The notes under the pieces are model-generated. The model was not told the origin of the DNA. It saw only the letters and a list, made by a program, of their open reading frames with translations, and searched no databases. Shown in pieces: positions 46,191 through 54,421 of a stretch of 64,000 bases of DNA. The first letter of the stretch is position 1; every line of letters begins with the position of its first letter. The translations under genes and the position numbers were made by a program. The stretch covers positions 90,109 to 154,108 of the forward strand of contig JAISJW010000021.1 in NCBI GenBank assembly GCA_031261175.1, read 5' to 3'. This DNA is from Lactobacillales bacterium. GTDB taxonomy: Bacteria > Bacillota > Bacilli > Lactobacillales > Streptococcaceae.

Positions 46191-47233
46191 CGAATTATAG
46201 GGTATTTACTGAAGTTCTGTTCGTCCTTATTATCGGTCATCAGATTAAAAATCCGGTCCGCCTTGATCTCAAGTTCGAGCAGTTCCGCCTCGTTTCGGCG
46301 AACGTTGCTAATATATTCGACTTCGCGCATCACGGCCTTCCCAATCTCATTCATCCCGAGCAACCTCAGATAAGTGTGCTCCGGCATCTCCGAAATCCCA
46401 AGTAAAATATATTTCAGCGCTCTTCGAACCCGACTGGCACTATAGTTTCGCGACTTAGTCAGCTCGATCAATTCGTCGAGCGTTTTTGCGTTCTCCGCAT
46501 TTTTCGTCAACCTCAGCAGCAAACCGTCATCGACCTGAAAAACATTCCGAACCCCGCGGGCAAGTAAAAACCGCACCGCTTCGAATTCGCCGACTACGCG
46601 ATTAATATGAGCCCCCTCAATCGTTTCGGTTCCATCAAGCAACTTTTCGCGAATCGCTGACGCACTATGATATCCCTCGCCCACTCGTTTTATCGGCATT
46701 AATTCCAAATTGGTGAACTTCGCATAGCTCAAAGCTAAAACGTGATTAGGCGTATTATCTTCGAACTCGAATTCAGGATATAATTTTTCGTAGACCAATT
46801 TCATTTTTTCAGTGTAGCTTAAACGCGGATCTTCGATCAATTCAAACTCACGCAAAATCGATTCCGTATTAGAGCGATAAAACTCGCCAAATTTAGCGTA
46901 ATCAAAGTCACTTTCCGTGCCAAAAGCTAAATGCGTACAACCTGCTTTTTCTAAAATTTCAACCGCTCCGCGCGCAAAATAATCGGCGGAATTTAGCGTA
47001 AATTGAACCGGCAATTCTAAAACGACATCGACTCCGCCCTCTAACGCCATCTGGGTTTTTGCCCATTTGTCGACGATCGAAAACTCGCCTCGCTGGGTAT
47101 AATTGCCCCCGACGACGGCGATGACGGCGTCGGCTCCACTTGCCCGCACTTGCTCGATTAAGTATTTGTGCCCGGCGTGGAACGGGTTGAACTCGGCGAC
47201 GATGCCGACGATTTTTCTAGCGCTGGCTGGCAT
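46175..47233 (-). CDS. tmcAL: tRNA(Met) cytidine acetate ligase TmcAL
   Basis: 352 residues. GIVAEFNPFHAGHKYLIEQ carries the nucleotidyltransferase HxGH-type motif; VVGGNYTQRGEFSIVDKWAK and HLAFGTESDF are typical of the family, which forms N4-acetylcytidine at the elongator tRNA-Met anticodon using acetate and ATP. The frame extends 35 codons upstream inside the CLC gene, but the start at 47233 has GGGAGGGGA and matches the family start. It overlaps the upstream gene by 17 nt. Confidence 0.85.
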   Translation of the reverse strand: MPASARKIVGIVAEFNPFHAGHKYLIEQVRASGADAVIAVVGGNYTQRGEFSIVDKWAKTQMALEGGVDVVLELPVQFTLNSADYFARGAVEILEKAGCTHLAFGTESDFDYAKFGEFYRSNTESILREFELIEDPRLSYTEKMKLVYEKLYPEFEFEDNTPNHVLALSYAKFTNLELMPIKRVGEGYHSASAIREKLLDGTETIEGAHINRVVGEFEAVRFLLARGVRNVFQVDDGLLLRLTKNAENAKTLDELIELTKSRNYSASRVRRALKYILLGISEMPEHTYLRLLGMNEIGKAVMREVEYISNVRRNEAELLELEIKADRIFNLMTDNKDEQNFSKYPIIRPTVF

Positions 47234-48398
47234 AAATCCCCTCCCGGCCGCTCGCGACATAGGCGACCACCGCCGCAACGAGCAGATACAGTGCAATCTG
47301 GGCGCCGAAAAGCTCGACCCCCATAATAAAGCAGGCAATTGGCGCCTTAGTGGCGCCGCTGAAAACGCCGACGAAGCCGCACGCAGCGAAAACGGCGATG
47401 TTTAAGCCAAAAGCTACAGCAATCGAGTTTCCAAGTGTGGCACCGATGACAAATAACGGCGTAACCTCACCGCCCTGGAAACCCGCTCCAAGGGACAGGA
47501 CGGTCATCGCAAGTTTCCCGAGAAAGTCGAGCGGATGAACAGGATTGGTGAACGAGTATTGTAAGAGGTCGAGACTCAGACCTTCGTATTTATGATTGGT
47601 TGCGACAGCGAAAATAATTACGATTATTGCGCCGGCAAGCATTATTAGATATGGATTTTTGATGAAGCGTGCGTAATTTAGGCGAAGCAGTTTTAGTGCT
47701 TTGACAAACACGAGTGCGACTACGCCGAAGACGATGCTCGCTAAGGCAATTTGGGCTAAGTTCCAAATTGTGAAGTCCATCGGAAGCGCTATTTGTGGGC
47801 ATTCCATGTGGACCGCGCCAAAGAGTTTCCCGAATTGGTTTGCGAAAAACGCTGATAATAACGCTGGATAAATCGCGTCTTTTCGTAAATAACCAAAGGC
47901 TAGAATTTCGAGAGCGAAAATCGTGCCGGCAATTGGCGTGCCGAAAACGGCCGAAAATCCCGCAGCGATCCCTGAGATAATTACGATGTCGCGGTCGAGG
48001 AATTTTCCGCGAGTTAATTTTGCCAAGTTGTCAGCGAGTGCACCGCCCATTTGAAAAGCCGTGCCTTCGCGGCCGACACTTGCCCCGAAAAGGTGCGCCG
48101 TGATGGTGCCGAAAAGGGTTAGCGGGATTAGACGGAGCTGGATTTTTTCGCCGCCTCCGGCTGCGCTGTCGATGATGAGGTTGTTGCCTTTGTGCGAATT
48201 GCCCCCGAATTTTTTATAGAGGAAAACGAACAAAAGACCGCAGATCGGCAGGAAGTAGATCAGCCACTCGTGGTCGATGCGGGTTTGGGTCACCCAGGCG
48301 AGCGCGTTCAGGAAGAACGAGGCCAACGCACCGGTGCCGATGCCGAGAATTAGGGCGAAAATGAAATAAGTCACTATGTATTTAGCCGTTTTTATCAT
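47217..48398 (-). CDS. CLC family antiporter, CLC-F (fluoride)-like
   Basis: 393 residues, about ten membrane helices. The usual first selectivity motif GSGIP is replaced by GNNLI. The second motif reads GREGT, and the third region GFQGGEVTPLFVIGA. As I recall, this combination marks CLC-F fluoride/proton antiporters rather than chloride CLCs. The start MIKTAKYIV (48398) has CAAGGAAAAA; an upstream ATG lies on the -10 box and was rejected. No fluoride riboswitch was recognised in the upstream 150 nt. Fluoride export is likely but not certain. Confidence 0.75.
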   Translation of the reverse strand: MIKTAKYIVTYFIFALILGIGTGALASFFLNALAWVTQTRIDHEWLIYFLPICGLLFVFLYKKFGGNSHKGNNLIIDSAAGGGEKIQLRLIPLTLFGTITAHLFGASVGREGTAFQMGGALADNLAKLTRGKFLDRDIVIISGIAAGFSAVFGTPIAGTIFALEILAFGYLRKDAIYPALLSAFFANQFGKLFGAVHMECPQIALPMDFTIWNLAQIALASIVFGVVALVFVKALKLLRLNYARFIKNPYLIMLAGAIIVIIFAVATNHKYEGLSLDLLQYSFTNPVHPLDFLGKLAMTVLSLGAGFQGGEVTPLFVIGATLGNSIAVAFGLNIAVFAACGFVGVFSGATKAPIACFIMGVELFGAQIALYLLVAAVVAYVASGREGIYASQR

Positions 48399-48574
48399 GA
48401 TTTTTCCTTGTTTGACTTTTTTTAGTTTCTTGTTCATTATATAGGAGAAACGGCCGTTTTTCAAGAATATTTTAGGTTGTTTAGCTGTTCCTAAAACTTT
48501 ACGACGAATTAGTTTTCAGTGGTTAGCGTGTGGTATAATGGTTTATATTTTGCAACTTACATATAGAAAGAGAA

Positions 48575-49630
48575 GTGAAAGTATTGTTAAAAATCAACAT
48601 GCAATCTTCTGCACATAAAATCGCAGGTCAAGGTGTCGGTAGTGCCTATTTTGAATTAATCAAAATGTTGGGCGAAAAAAAATCTGATTCCTTAGATGTC
48701 ACTATAAATAAGCGGACTAAGGCGGACATTACTCATTTTCATACGGTTGATTTCCAATTTTACGTTTCGACGTTATTTAAGGGAACAGTTGGTCGCACAC
48801 TTGGCTACGTTCACTTTGTCCCAGACACTTTGGATGGAAGCTTGAAATTGCCAAAAATTGCTTCTGTTTTTTTCAATAAATATTTAGTTGCGTTTTACAA
48901 GCGAATGGACCACCTTATCGTGGTAAACCCGAGCTTCATCGACGAATTGGTGAAAATTGGAATCCCTCGCGAAAACGTGACCTACATTCCTAATTTCGTT
49001 TCGAAAGAAAAGTGGTACGACCTTTCTCCGGAGGCAAAATCAGATTTTCGTAAATCTAAAGGCTTCACGGACGAGCAAACGATTATTTTGGGAGCTGGGC
49101 AAATCCAAAAGCGCAAAGGGATCGATGATTTCTATGAACTTGCCGTCCAAAATCCCGATACGCAGTTTATCTGGGCTGGCGGTTTCTCGTTCGGCATGAT
49201 TACTGACGGCTATGAAAAATATAAAAAAATGATGAAAAACCCGCCGGCGAACCTTACGTTTACTGGTATTATCGACCGTTCGGAAATGATGAATTACTAT
49301 AACATCGCCGATACGTTCCTTTTGCCTTCGTACACCGAGTTGTTCCCGATGACAATTTTAGAGGCTGCGACTTGCGGCACTCCGATTATGTTGCGCGACC
49401 TGGAATTGTATCACTCAATTCTTGAAGGTCAGTACATGGCAGCTGCTGACTTTGCTGAGATGGACAAATTTGTCAAAGAAATCACCGCTGATCCGTCGAT
49501 TCTTGATGCTTATAAAGAAAAAGCTAGAGAAGTAGCGAGCTACTATTCCGAAGAACATTTGGCAGAAATTTGGGAAGAGTTTTACTACTCGCAAGCAGGC
49601 CTTGAAACCTTAAACGAATCAATAGCCTAA
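48575..49630 (+). CDS. GT4 family glycosyltransferase, possibly a glycolipid glucosyltransferase (LafA/BgsB-like)
   Basis: 351 residues, cytoplasmic face of the membrane. AGQGVGSAYFELIKML resembles the start of Listeria LafA and enterococcal BgsB, which glucosylate diacylglycerol for lipoteichoic acid anchors. ILGAGQIQKRKGIDDF is the GT4 donor-binding start, and PSYTELFPMTILEAATCGTP is the E-x7-E motif. The start is GTG at 48575 or TTG nine nt later. It stands alone; its usual partner is not adjacent. Ends in a terminator. Confidence 0.78.
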   Translation: MKVLLKINMQSSAHKIAGQGVGSAYFELIKMLGEKKSDSLDVTINKRTKADITHFHTVDFQFYVSTLFKGTVGRTLGYVHFVPDTLDGSLKLPKIASVFFNKYLVAFYKRMDHLIVVNPSFIDELVKIGIPRENVTYIPNFVSKEKWYDLSPEAKSDFRKSKGFTDEQTIILGAGQIQKRKGIDDFYELAVQNPDTQFIWAGGFSFGMITDGYEKYKKMMKNPPANLTFTGIIDRSEMMNYYNIADTFLLPSYTELFPMTILEAATCGTPIMLRDLELYHSILEGQYMAAADFAEMDKFVKEITADPSILDAYKEKAREVASYYSEEHLAEIWEEFYYSQAGLETLNESIA

Positions 49631-49633
49631 TCT

Positions 49634-49668
49634 AAAAAAGCGACCTTTCAAATGAGAGGTCGTTTTTA
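49634..49668 (+). terminator. Terminator of the glycosyltransferase gene
   Basis: AAAGCGACCTTTC / GAGAGGTCGTTTTTA hairpin with T-run. Confidence 0.8.
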
Positions 49669-49683
49669 TTGTTAGTAAATTTA

Positions 49684-49757
49684 ATTTTGCGGACTTTTTG
49701 CGTTTTTTGCCTTTTTCAAGCTATAAAAAGGCAAAAAACGCGAAAAGTCCGCAAATT
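49684..49757. repeat. Hairpin H7
   Basis: 33-nt arms with one mismatch and one bulge around an 8-nt loop, T-rich left arm (TTTTTTGCCTTTTT) and A-rich right arm. Its right end falls in the stop codon of the GNAT gene. Confidence 0.8.
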
Positions 49758-50248
49758 CATTTTATATCAACTTCCATTTTGTAAGAAGGGACGCTTTGTC
49801 CAGCTATCTTCATATCGGGAATAAATTCGATTTCTTCGAAGCCGTTTTTCTGCCAAAATCGCAAGCCGGGCAAGTTTTGTTCTGCGACGGTTAAGCGGAT
49901 CTTTTCGCCACCATTTTCTTTGATAAATGCTACTAATTTTTGATAGGCGGTTTGCGACTTGCCCTGTCCGCGCGACTTCGGGACAAGGAAAAAGAGCCCG
50001 ATGAACCATGTGCTTTCGGTCGGGAAGCCCTTTACAACATCGATAAAACCAACTGGCTCGTTTTTATCTAGTATCAAAAGTGAATATTTATCTTCGTTGG
50101 TTTTATCAGGTGGCAATAATTCGAACATACTTTTTACGCTATTTTTCGTTGGCTCACCGCCGCCCAGTTTTACAAAAAGCTCTCTTGATTGTTCAGCCAA
50201 ATCGCGCACTGTCTCGCTTTGCTCAATCGTAATTCGTTTAAGTTTCAT
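49757..50248 (-). CDS. GNAT family N-acetyltransferase
   Basis: 163 residues. VGFIDVVKGFPTESTWFIGLFFLVPKSRGQGKSQTAYQKL contains acetyl-CoA-binding motif A (RGQGKSQ), and FWQKNGFEE is motif B. Substrate unknown. AGGGAAG upstream of the ATG. Convergent with the glycosyltransferase gene; H7 lies between. Confidence 0.8.
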   Translation of the reverse strand: MKLKRITIEQSETVRDLAEQSRELFVKLGGGEPTKNSVKSMFELLPPDKTNEDKYSLLILDKNEPVGFIDVVKGFPTESTWFIGLFFLVPKSRGQGKSQTAYQKLVAFIKENGGEKIRLTVAEQNLPGLRFWQKNGFEEIEFIPDMKIAGQSVPSYKMEVDIK

Positions 50249-50335
50249 TGCTTATCTTCCCTTAACGTTTTCGCTAATTATAACGCGCAAACGCTATTTT
50301 TTCAATATTTGAAAAGTTTTTTGAATTATTTTGGT

Positions 50336-50393
50336 CAAAAATGTAACAAAACGGATTTTTTTACGTATATATATAGTATAGGGGTAAAAAAAT
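50336..50393 (+). promoter_or_regulatory. com-box-like promoter block of the DUF1016 nuclease gene
   Basis: Same 18-nt and 32-nt blocks as at 44984-45041, with TACGTATA at 50362-50369 after a T-run. Only the 8 nt between the blocks differ. Confidence 0.6.
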
Positions 50394-50417
50394 TACTCGA
50401 AGAAAGGAAGTATTAAA

Positions 50418-51428
50418 ATGAAAAAAATTGAAACTAACGAACGCGATTTTTTCGACAACGTCGCTAAATTAATCAACGATGCCCGCGGCCATCTTGTCAA
50501 AGCGGTTAACTCAACAATGGTCATCACCTATTATGAAATCGGCCGGCGAATTGTCGAGAAGGAACAAAACGGCGCTGAGCGAGCTGAGTATGGAACGCAG
50601 TTAATAAAGGGGCTATCAGCCTATTTAACCGAAAAATTGGGCAAAGGATTTTCGGTGCGTAACTTAACAAACATGCGTCAATTTTACCAAATATATTCTA
50701 AAAATCAAATTCGGCAATCGGCAATTGCCGAATTCAATCCCGCCATAAGTTGGACTCATTATCTTCAACTGCTGAGGATAACAGATTTGAATGAACGCCA
50801 ATTCTATGAGCAAGAAATAGTAGCTAACGATTGGACTGTCAAGGAATTACAAAGGCAGTTCGATACTGCCTTGTACGAAAGATTAGTCCTATCGCGCAAT
50901 AAGGAAAAAGTTCTCGACTTATCTAAAGAAGGCCAAATCATCGAAAGTCCGGCTGACATCATAAAAGATCCATACGTTTTGGAGTTTCTTGACTTGCCGG
51001 AATTTGCTAGCTACAGCGAAAGTGAGTTGGAGCAAGGCATCATCGACCACTTGCAGGAATTTATGCTCGAACTCGGCAAAGGATTTTCGTTCGTCGCGCG
51101 TCAAGAGCGCTTCACCTTCGCCGAGGACTCGTTCTACGTCGACCTAGTTTTCTACAACCGCTTGCTTCGCGGCTTCGTTTTAATCGACTTAAAAATCGGA
51201 AAAATCACACCTCAGGACGCCGGGCAAATGCAGCTGTATGTTAATTATTATGATCGCGAAATAAAGCTCGACGACGAGCATCCAACAATCGGAATCGTTC
51301 TCTGCAAAGAAAAGAACGACAGCGTTGTCAAGATGATGCTCCCCGAGGATAACGACCAAATTTTCGCCTCGAAATACGAAACATTGCTGCCGACCAAAGA
51401 ACAACTTTTAAAATTGCTGGATGCCTAA
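50418..51428 (+). CDS. DUF1016 (YhcG-type) PD-(D/E)xK nuclease family protein
   Basis: 336 residues. Residues 10-150 form the DUF1016 N-terminal domain (YYEIGRRIVEKEQ, LGKGFSVRNLTNMRQFYQIY, ISWTHYLQLLRI). Residues 170-330 carry a PD-(D/E)xK fold with D242, D257-x-K259 (FVLIDLKIGK) and a following Gln motif (AGQMQLYVNYY). Family members are often next to restriction systems; this one stands alone. GAAAGGAAG precedes the ATG. The promoter is almost a copy of that of the YdbC-like gene, suggesting co-regulation, perhaps with competence. The role in DNA processing is inferred. Confidence 0.85.
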   Translation: MKKIETNERDFFDNVAKLINDARGHLVKAVNSTMVITYYEIGRRIVEKEQNGAERAEYGTQLIKGLSAYLTEKLGKGFSVRNLTNMRQFYQIYSKNQIRQSAIAEFNPAISWTHYLQLLRITDLNERQFYEQEIVANDWTVKELQRQFDTALYERLVLSRNKEKVLDLSKEGQIIESPADIIKDPYVLEFLDLPEFASYSESELEQGIIDHLQEFMLELGKGFSFVARQERFTFAEDSFYVDLVFYNRLLRGFVLIDLKIGKITPQDAGQMQLYVNYYDREIKLDDEHPTIGIVLCKEKNDSVVKMMLPEDNDQIFASKYETLLPTKEQLLKLLDA

Positions 51429-51452
51429 TTTTTTTTGGTCAGTTAAAAAGAA

Positions 51453-51493
51453 AAACCCGGGCAATTTTTCATAATTGCCAGGTTCTTGGGTTT
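51453..51493. terminator. Bidirectional hairpin after the DUF1016 gene
   Basis: AAACCCGGGCAATT / AATTGCCAGG-TGGGTTT imperfect stem between convergent genes. Confidence 0.55.
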
Positions 51494-51524
51494 ACGTTGG
51501 TTCTAAGCTTTTGAGTTATGAACC
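51491..51524. repeat. Palindromic repeat copy A (GGTTCTAAGCTTTTGAGTT...GAACC)
   Basis: About 34 nt, containing GGTTC...GAACC outer arms and an AAGCT/AACTC-type inner stem. A second copy lies at 53677-53711, and a degenerate one at 52236-52258. Copies A and B bracket the GNAT-Fic segment. Confidence 0.6.
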
Positions 51525-51551
51525 GGAATTTATTCCTTTCCTCAAACACAA

Positions 51552-52067
51552 TTATTTTCTCACACTGAAAATATAATGCGGCATATCCTCGCCTTTATAA
51601 TGCTTCGTATAGCGTCCGCGAACGAGCATACCGTTTCGTATCGCCACATTCATTGACGCATAATTATTGTCACGAATAAGCGAGAATACTTCATCATATC
51701 CCAACACATCAAAAGTGTATCGTTTGCAAGCAATAGCGGCTTCGGCGGCATAACCGTTGTGCCAAAAAGCACGATTGAACAAGTAGCCGATTTCAAGCAC
51801 ACGGTCAGCATCGGTGTCCCACCACATCGGCCCGCACATTCCGATAACCCGCCCTGTTTCTTTTAGAACGACCGCCCAACGCCCAAATCCGTTCTCAAGA
51901 TAACCGCAAATTTGCTTTTCCAATCCGTCAATGTTTTCTTGTTCGCTCCAAGCCCCATTCCACGCATACATAGTTTCATCGTCACCGACAATTTCCCACA
52001 TTGCAGATAAATCGCCGATTGTCATTTCGCGGAGGATCAATCGTTCGGTTTCAAGAATTATTTTCAA
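51552..52067 (-). CDS. GNAT family acetyltransferase (RimJ/RimL-like)
   Basis: 171 residues. ILETERLILREMTIGDL is the RimJ/RimL-type start, and EIGYLFNRAFWHNGYAAEAA the acetyl-CoA-binding motif. Members acetylate ribosomal proteins, antibiotics or other substrates; none can be named here. TTG start with AAGGGGAACGG upstream. Downstream it faces the DUF1016 gene. Confidence 0.8.
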   Translation of the reverse strand: MKIILETERLILREMTIGDLSAMWEIVGDDETMYAWNGAWSEQENIDGLEKQICGYLENGFGRWAVVLKETGRVIGMCGPMWWDTDADRVLEIGYLFNRAFWHNGYAAEAAIACKRYTFDVLGYDEVFSLIRDNNYASMNVAIRNGMLVRGRYTKHYKGEDMPHYIFSVRK

Positions 52068-52235
52068 TTGCCGTTCCCCTTATCTATAAAGCTATCCGAA
52101 CTTGCCCTGCCGTCGCCTTTAAAAAATCCCGGCAAGTTTTCCCTCGCTGTCGCTCGGTCTGCCTTTGTGCAGAAACTCAAACTTGCCCCGGCAACTAAAT
52201 CCTTTTTTCACAGAAATCTTCTTTTCGTCAAGCAG

Positions 52236-52258
52236 TTTCTAAACTCTCGAGTTATAAA
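52236..52258. repeat. Degenerate palindromic repeat copy C
   Basis: TTTCTAAACTCTCGAGTTATAAA resembles copies A and B but has lost the GGTTC/GAACC ends. It lies in the 285-bp gap between the GNAT and fic genes, which also has three copies of the GGCAAGT/ACTTGCC motif and no convincing gene. Confidence 0.45.
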
Positions 52259-52352
52259 CTTCCCGATTCAGCCGTATTCTTATCAACTAATGGCCAGCTA
52301 CCGTATTTCCAAAATTATCAACTACATACCAATTTACCTTGATAGCTACTCC

Positions 52353-52964
52353 TTATTTTTCCTCAAGTATTATATCGAACAGTTTAGTTAATTTGGCAAC
52401 GTCACCGAATACCGTGCCCTCCATGTACAGATTGTAAATTTCATCATCGGTAGCAATATCGACGTCAGCGTAGTAGCCTTTTTCAATTGCTAGCGAACGA
52501 ATAACTTCGCGTTGTGTTCTGCCGTTGCCTTCGCGGAACGGGTGCATATAATTGAGGTTATCTAAAATCTCGGCTAATGATTTAGCGATTTCCGAGCGTG
52601 AGTTAGCTCGATTGTAGAAATCAACAATCAACGAATTTAGGTATTCGATGCCAGTATCAAATGATTGAAGCGGCATGAACGCATTGCCTTCTTTTGAGAT
52701 ATTTACTTTGCGCAGTTGACCTGCCCATGTGTACATATCACCAAAGATAGCTTCGTGAATTTTTAGAACTTCATTTATCGTTGTAACCTTAATCGGTTTA
52801 AATCCCAATTTAACAAGGTTACTAGATGCCAATTCATATTCTTTATTTCTCGAAGTTTCGTAATCTGTTATATTTAATTTATTAACTAAAACTGGTGAAT
52901 CGCGATAGGTGTATAAATTGTCATGGTCTAGGTATTCATATTCTTCATATTCATTTCTAGCCAT
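52353..52964 (-). CDS. Fic-domain toxin (putative AMP-transferase)
   Basis: 203 residues. The complete Fic motif HPFREGNGRTQREVIRSL (about residues 140-157) includes the catalytic His. FGDMYTWAGQLRKVNISKEGNAFMP is typical of the flap region. Enzymes with this motif transfer AMP to target proteins such as gyrase. It begins inside the last codons of the preceding small gene (8-nt overlap), which carries the inhibitory helix motif, so this is a class I Fic toxin-antitoxin pair of VbhTA type. Confidence 0.88.
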   Translation of the reverse strand: MARNEYEEYEYLDHDNLYTYRDSPVLVNKLNITDYETSRNKEYELASSNLVKLGFKPIKVTTINEVLKIHEAIFGDMYTWAGQLRKVNISKEGNAFMPLQSFDTGIEYLNSLIVDFYNRANSRSEIAKSLAEILDNLNYMHPFREGNGRTQREVIRSLAIEKGYYADVDIATDDEIYNLYMEGTVFGDVAKLTKLFDIILEEK

Positions 52965-53145
52965 TCTCAGTTACCAAACGCATTTCGTTAGCTTGGCGTT
53001 GTAAATTTTTAACGTCTTCTTTGGTCGGATTCCAACCTTCAATCATATTAGAGCTGATGGCATACCAAACAACACGAAACTCCTGCTTGTTGGTAAAGCG
53101 AACACCCATTATGGTCATGTTTTGCTTATCTACGTCTAGTGTCAT
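52957..53145 (-). CDS. Fic antitoxin (VbhA-like inhibitory helix)
   Basis: 62 residues. SNMIEGWNPTKEDV fits the class I inhibitory motif (S/T)xxxE(G/N), whose Glu blocks ATP binding in the Fic active site. ATG with AAGGAGGG. The promoter has an extended -10 (TGGTATAAT, about 53177-53185). Overlaps the toxin by 8 nt, ensuring coupled translation. Confidence 0.82.
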   Translation of the reverse strand: MTLDVDKQNMTIMGVRFTNKQEFRVVWYAISSNMIEGWNPTKEDVKNLQRQANEMRLVTENG

Positions 53146-53360
53146 AGTGGTACCCTCCTTGTTATCTGTACCCCTATTATACCAAAAACAGCAGATTATT
53201 GAAACACGTTTCCCTATTCTTACCTATTTAGTTGATAAAGATATAATCATCAGATTCAGCTTTGCCGGTGTTCTTGCCGATAGAAGCAGAGGCAATTGTC
53301 GTTCTTACCCACGCCCAACCATCAGCAATTATCAACTTCTCAGTGGCAGGCAACGTCGGC

Positions 53361-53403
53361 AAAAAAAGAAGCTACTAACCGATAGGCTGGTAGCTTCTTT
53401 TTT
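53361..53403. terminator. Bidirectional terminator in the 53.2-53.7 kb gap
   Basis: AAAAAAAGAAGCTACTA / TGGTAGCTTCTTTTTT, a strong stem with A-run and T-run. No recognised gene ends here. Confidence 0.7.
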
Positions 53404-53532
53404 ATATCCATCCAAATTTGACAAGTTCAGTATATATAAAACAGTTACGTTAGTTATGAACCCCCGTTCGTGGATCAATACAATTGTTTTGAAGCGTGAA
53501 GAAGAGCTGATTGATATCGTTACAAGAAAATA
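53404..53532 (+). other. Possible 25-codon ORF in a 570-bp gap
   Basis: The gap 53146-53713 holds no confident gene. An ATG at about 53456 opens a 25-codon frame (MNPRSWINTIVLKREEELID...), followed by a long hairpin at 53533-53598. No Shine-Dalgarno is seen and no family is recognised. Confidence 0.2.
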
Positions 53533-53598
53533 AAAAAACATCAGCACTCGTCGCCCAACCTTAAAGGTCTTAGCGGGCAACGAGTTTGATGTTTTTGA
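53533..53598. terminator. Long hairpin, AAACATCA...TGATGTTTTT
   Basis: Stem AAACATCA-ACTCGT-GCCC with GGGC-ACGAGT-TGATGTTT, A-run first and T-run last, so it can terminate on either strand. Confidence 0.6.
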
Positions 53599-53676
53599 TA
53601 ATTACATTATACAACACAGATGCTTTAAAAGCAACGATTTAATCAATAATTAAGCCGTCCGAAGGGGTGGGCTTTT

Positions 53677-53711
53677 GGTTACGCTGGTTCTAAACTCTTG
53701 AGTTGCGAACC
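53677..53711. repeat. Palindromic repeat copy B
   Basis: GGTTCTAAACTCTTGAGTT...GAACC, about 6 differences from copy A over 34 nt, placed just before the stop of the SpoU-like gene and after a weak terminator-like stem (53651-53677). Confidence 0.6.
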
Positions 53712-53713
53712 CT

Positions 53714-54421
53714 TTAGCGCCGCAAAATATACATAATAATTCCCGAAGCGACGCCGACGTTTAGGGATTCGGCGTTTCCGGTCATCGGGATGTAGAGTTT
53801 GTCTTGGGCAAGTTCAAGCAGCTCAGGGCTCACTCCCTGCCCCTCGTTTCCGAGCACGACAATCGTATTTTCTTCGATTCGGAAGTTCTCAGGCCGGCGC
53901 GCTGTTTCGTCAAGCGCCGTCGCAATCACCCGGTGATTTTTAGCTAATTCTACCAAGTCGACGTCCGTAAAAATCGGCAAGTGAAAGTTGCTTCCCTGCA
54001 TGCTGCGCATCACCTTCGGTGAATAAATATCGGCCGTTCCGGCGCCGATTAAAACGCCTCTAAAGCCAAACGCATCGGCATTCCTGACGATCGTTCCAAC
54101 GTTTCCGGGGTCTTGAACGTTATCCAAAGCGATATAGCGACCGAAGTTGAAGTCCGGTTTCTCAGGCTTGCTTTTGCGCACAACCGCCACAACTTCTGGC
54201 GTCGAAGGCAGATCGCTCAGACTTACCAAAACTTCTTTTGTCACCAACGTCGTCGCACGCTCGGGATCCGTCGAAAGCACCTCGATTACGGCATCTCCCG
54301 CCTCTTCAAGCAAGTGCCAACCCTCAATCAAATACGTCCCCGTCTCGTCGCGATACTTCTTTTTCGCCAACTTCTTGAGCTCCTTGATGTGCTCGTTTTT
54401 CGCAGAATTTATCTCTCTCAT
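53714..54421 (-). CDS. SpoU/TrmH-family rRNA or tRNA 2'-O-methyltransferase
   Basis: 235 residues, SPOUT fold. YIALDNVQDPGNVGTIVRNADAFGF, VVLGNEGQGVSPELL and LYIPMTGNAESLNVGVASGI are the three SpoU motifs forming the knotted SAM site. The N-terminal 90 residues are a substrate-binding domain of RlmB type. The target nucleotide cannot be told. Starts in a 4-nt overlap (ATGA) with tlyA. Last gene of the operon. Confidence 0.87.
   Translation of the reverse strand: MREINSAKNEHIKELKKLAKKKYRDETGTYLIEGWHLLEEAGDAVIEVLSTDPERATTLVTKEVLVSLSDLPSTPEVVAVVRKSKPEKPDFNFGRYIALDNVQDPGNVGTIVRNADAFGFRGVLIGAGTADIYSPKVMRSMQGSNFHLPIFTDVDLVELAKNHRVIATALDETARRPENFRIEENTIVVLGNEGQGVSPELLELAQDKLYIPMTGNAESLNVGVASGIIMYILRR

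Noticed and set aside
48399-48560. Possible fluoride riboswitch before the CLC gene
   Set aside because: The conserved riboswitch bases were not found by eye; a covariance search would decide.
52068-52391. Plus-strand 107-codon open frame between the GNAT and fic genes
   Set aside because: No Shine-Dalgarno, low-complexity composition, no recognised family, and it partly overlaps the fic 3' end on the opposite strand.
53021-53533. Plus-strand 170-codon open frame
   Set aside because: It overlaps the Fic antitoxin gene in antisense and reads through a strong terminator hairpin.
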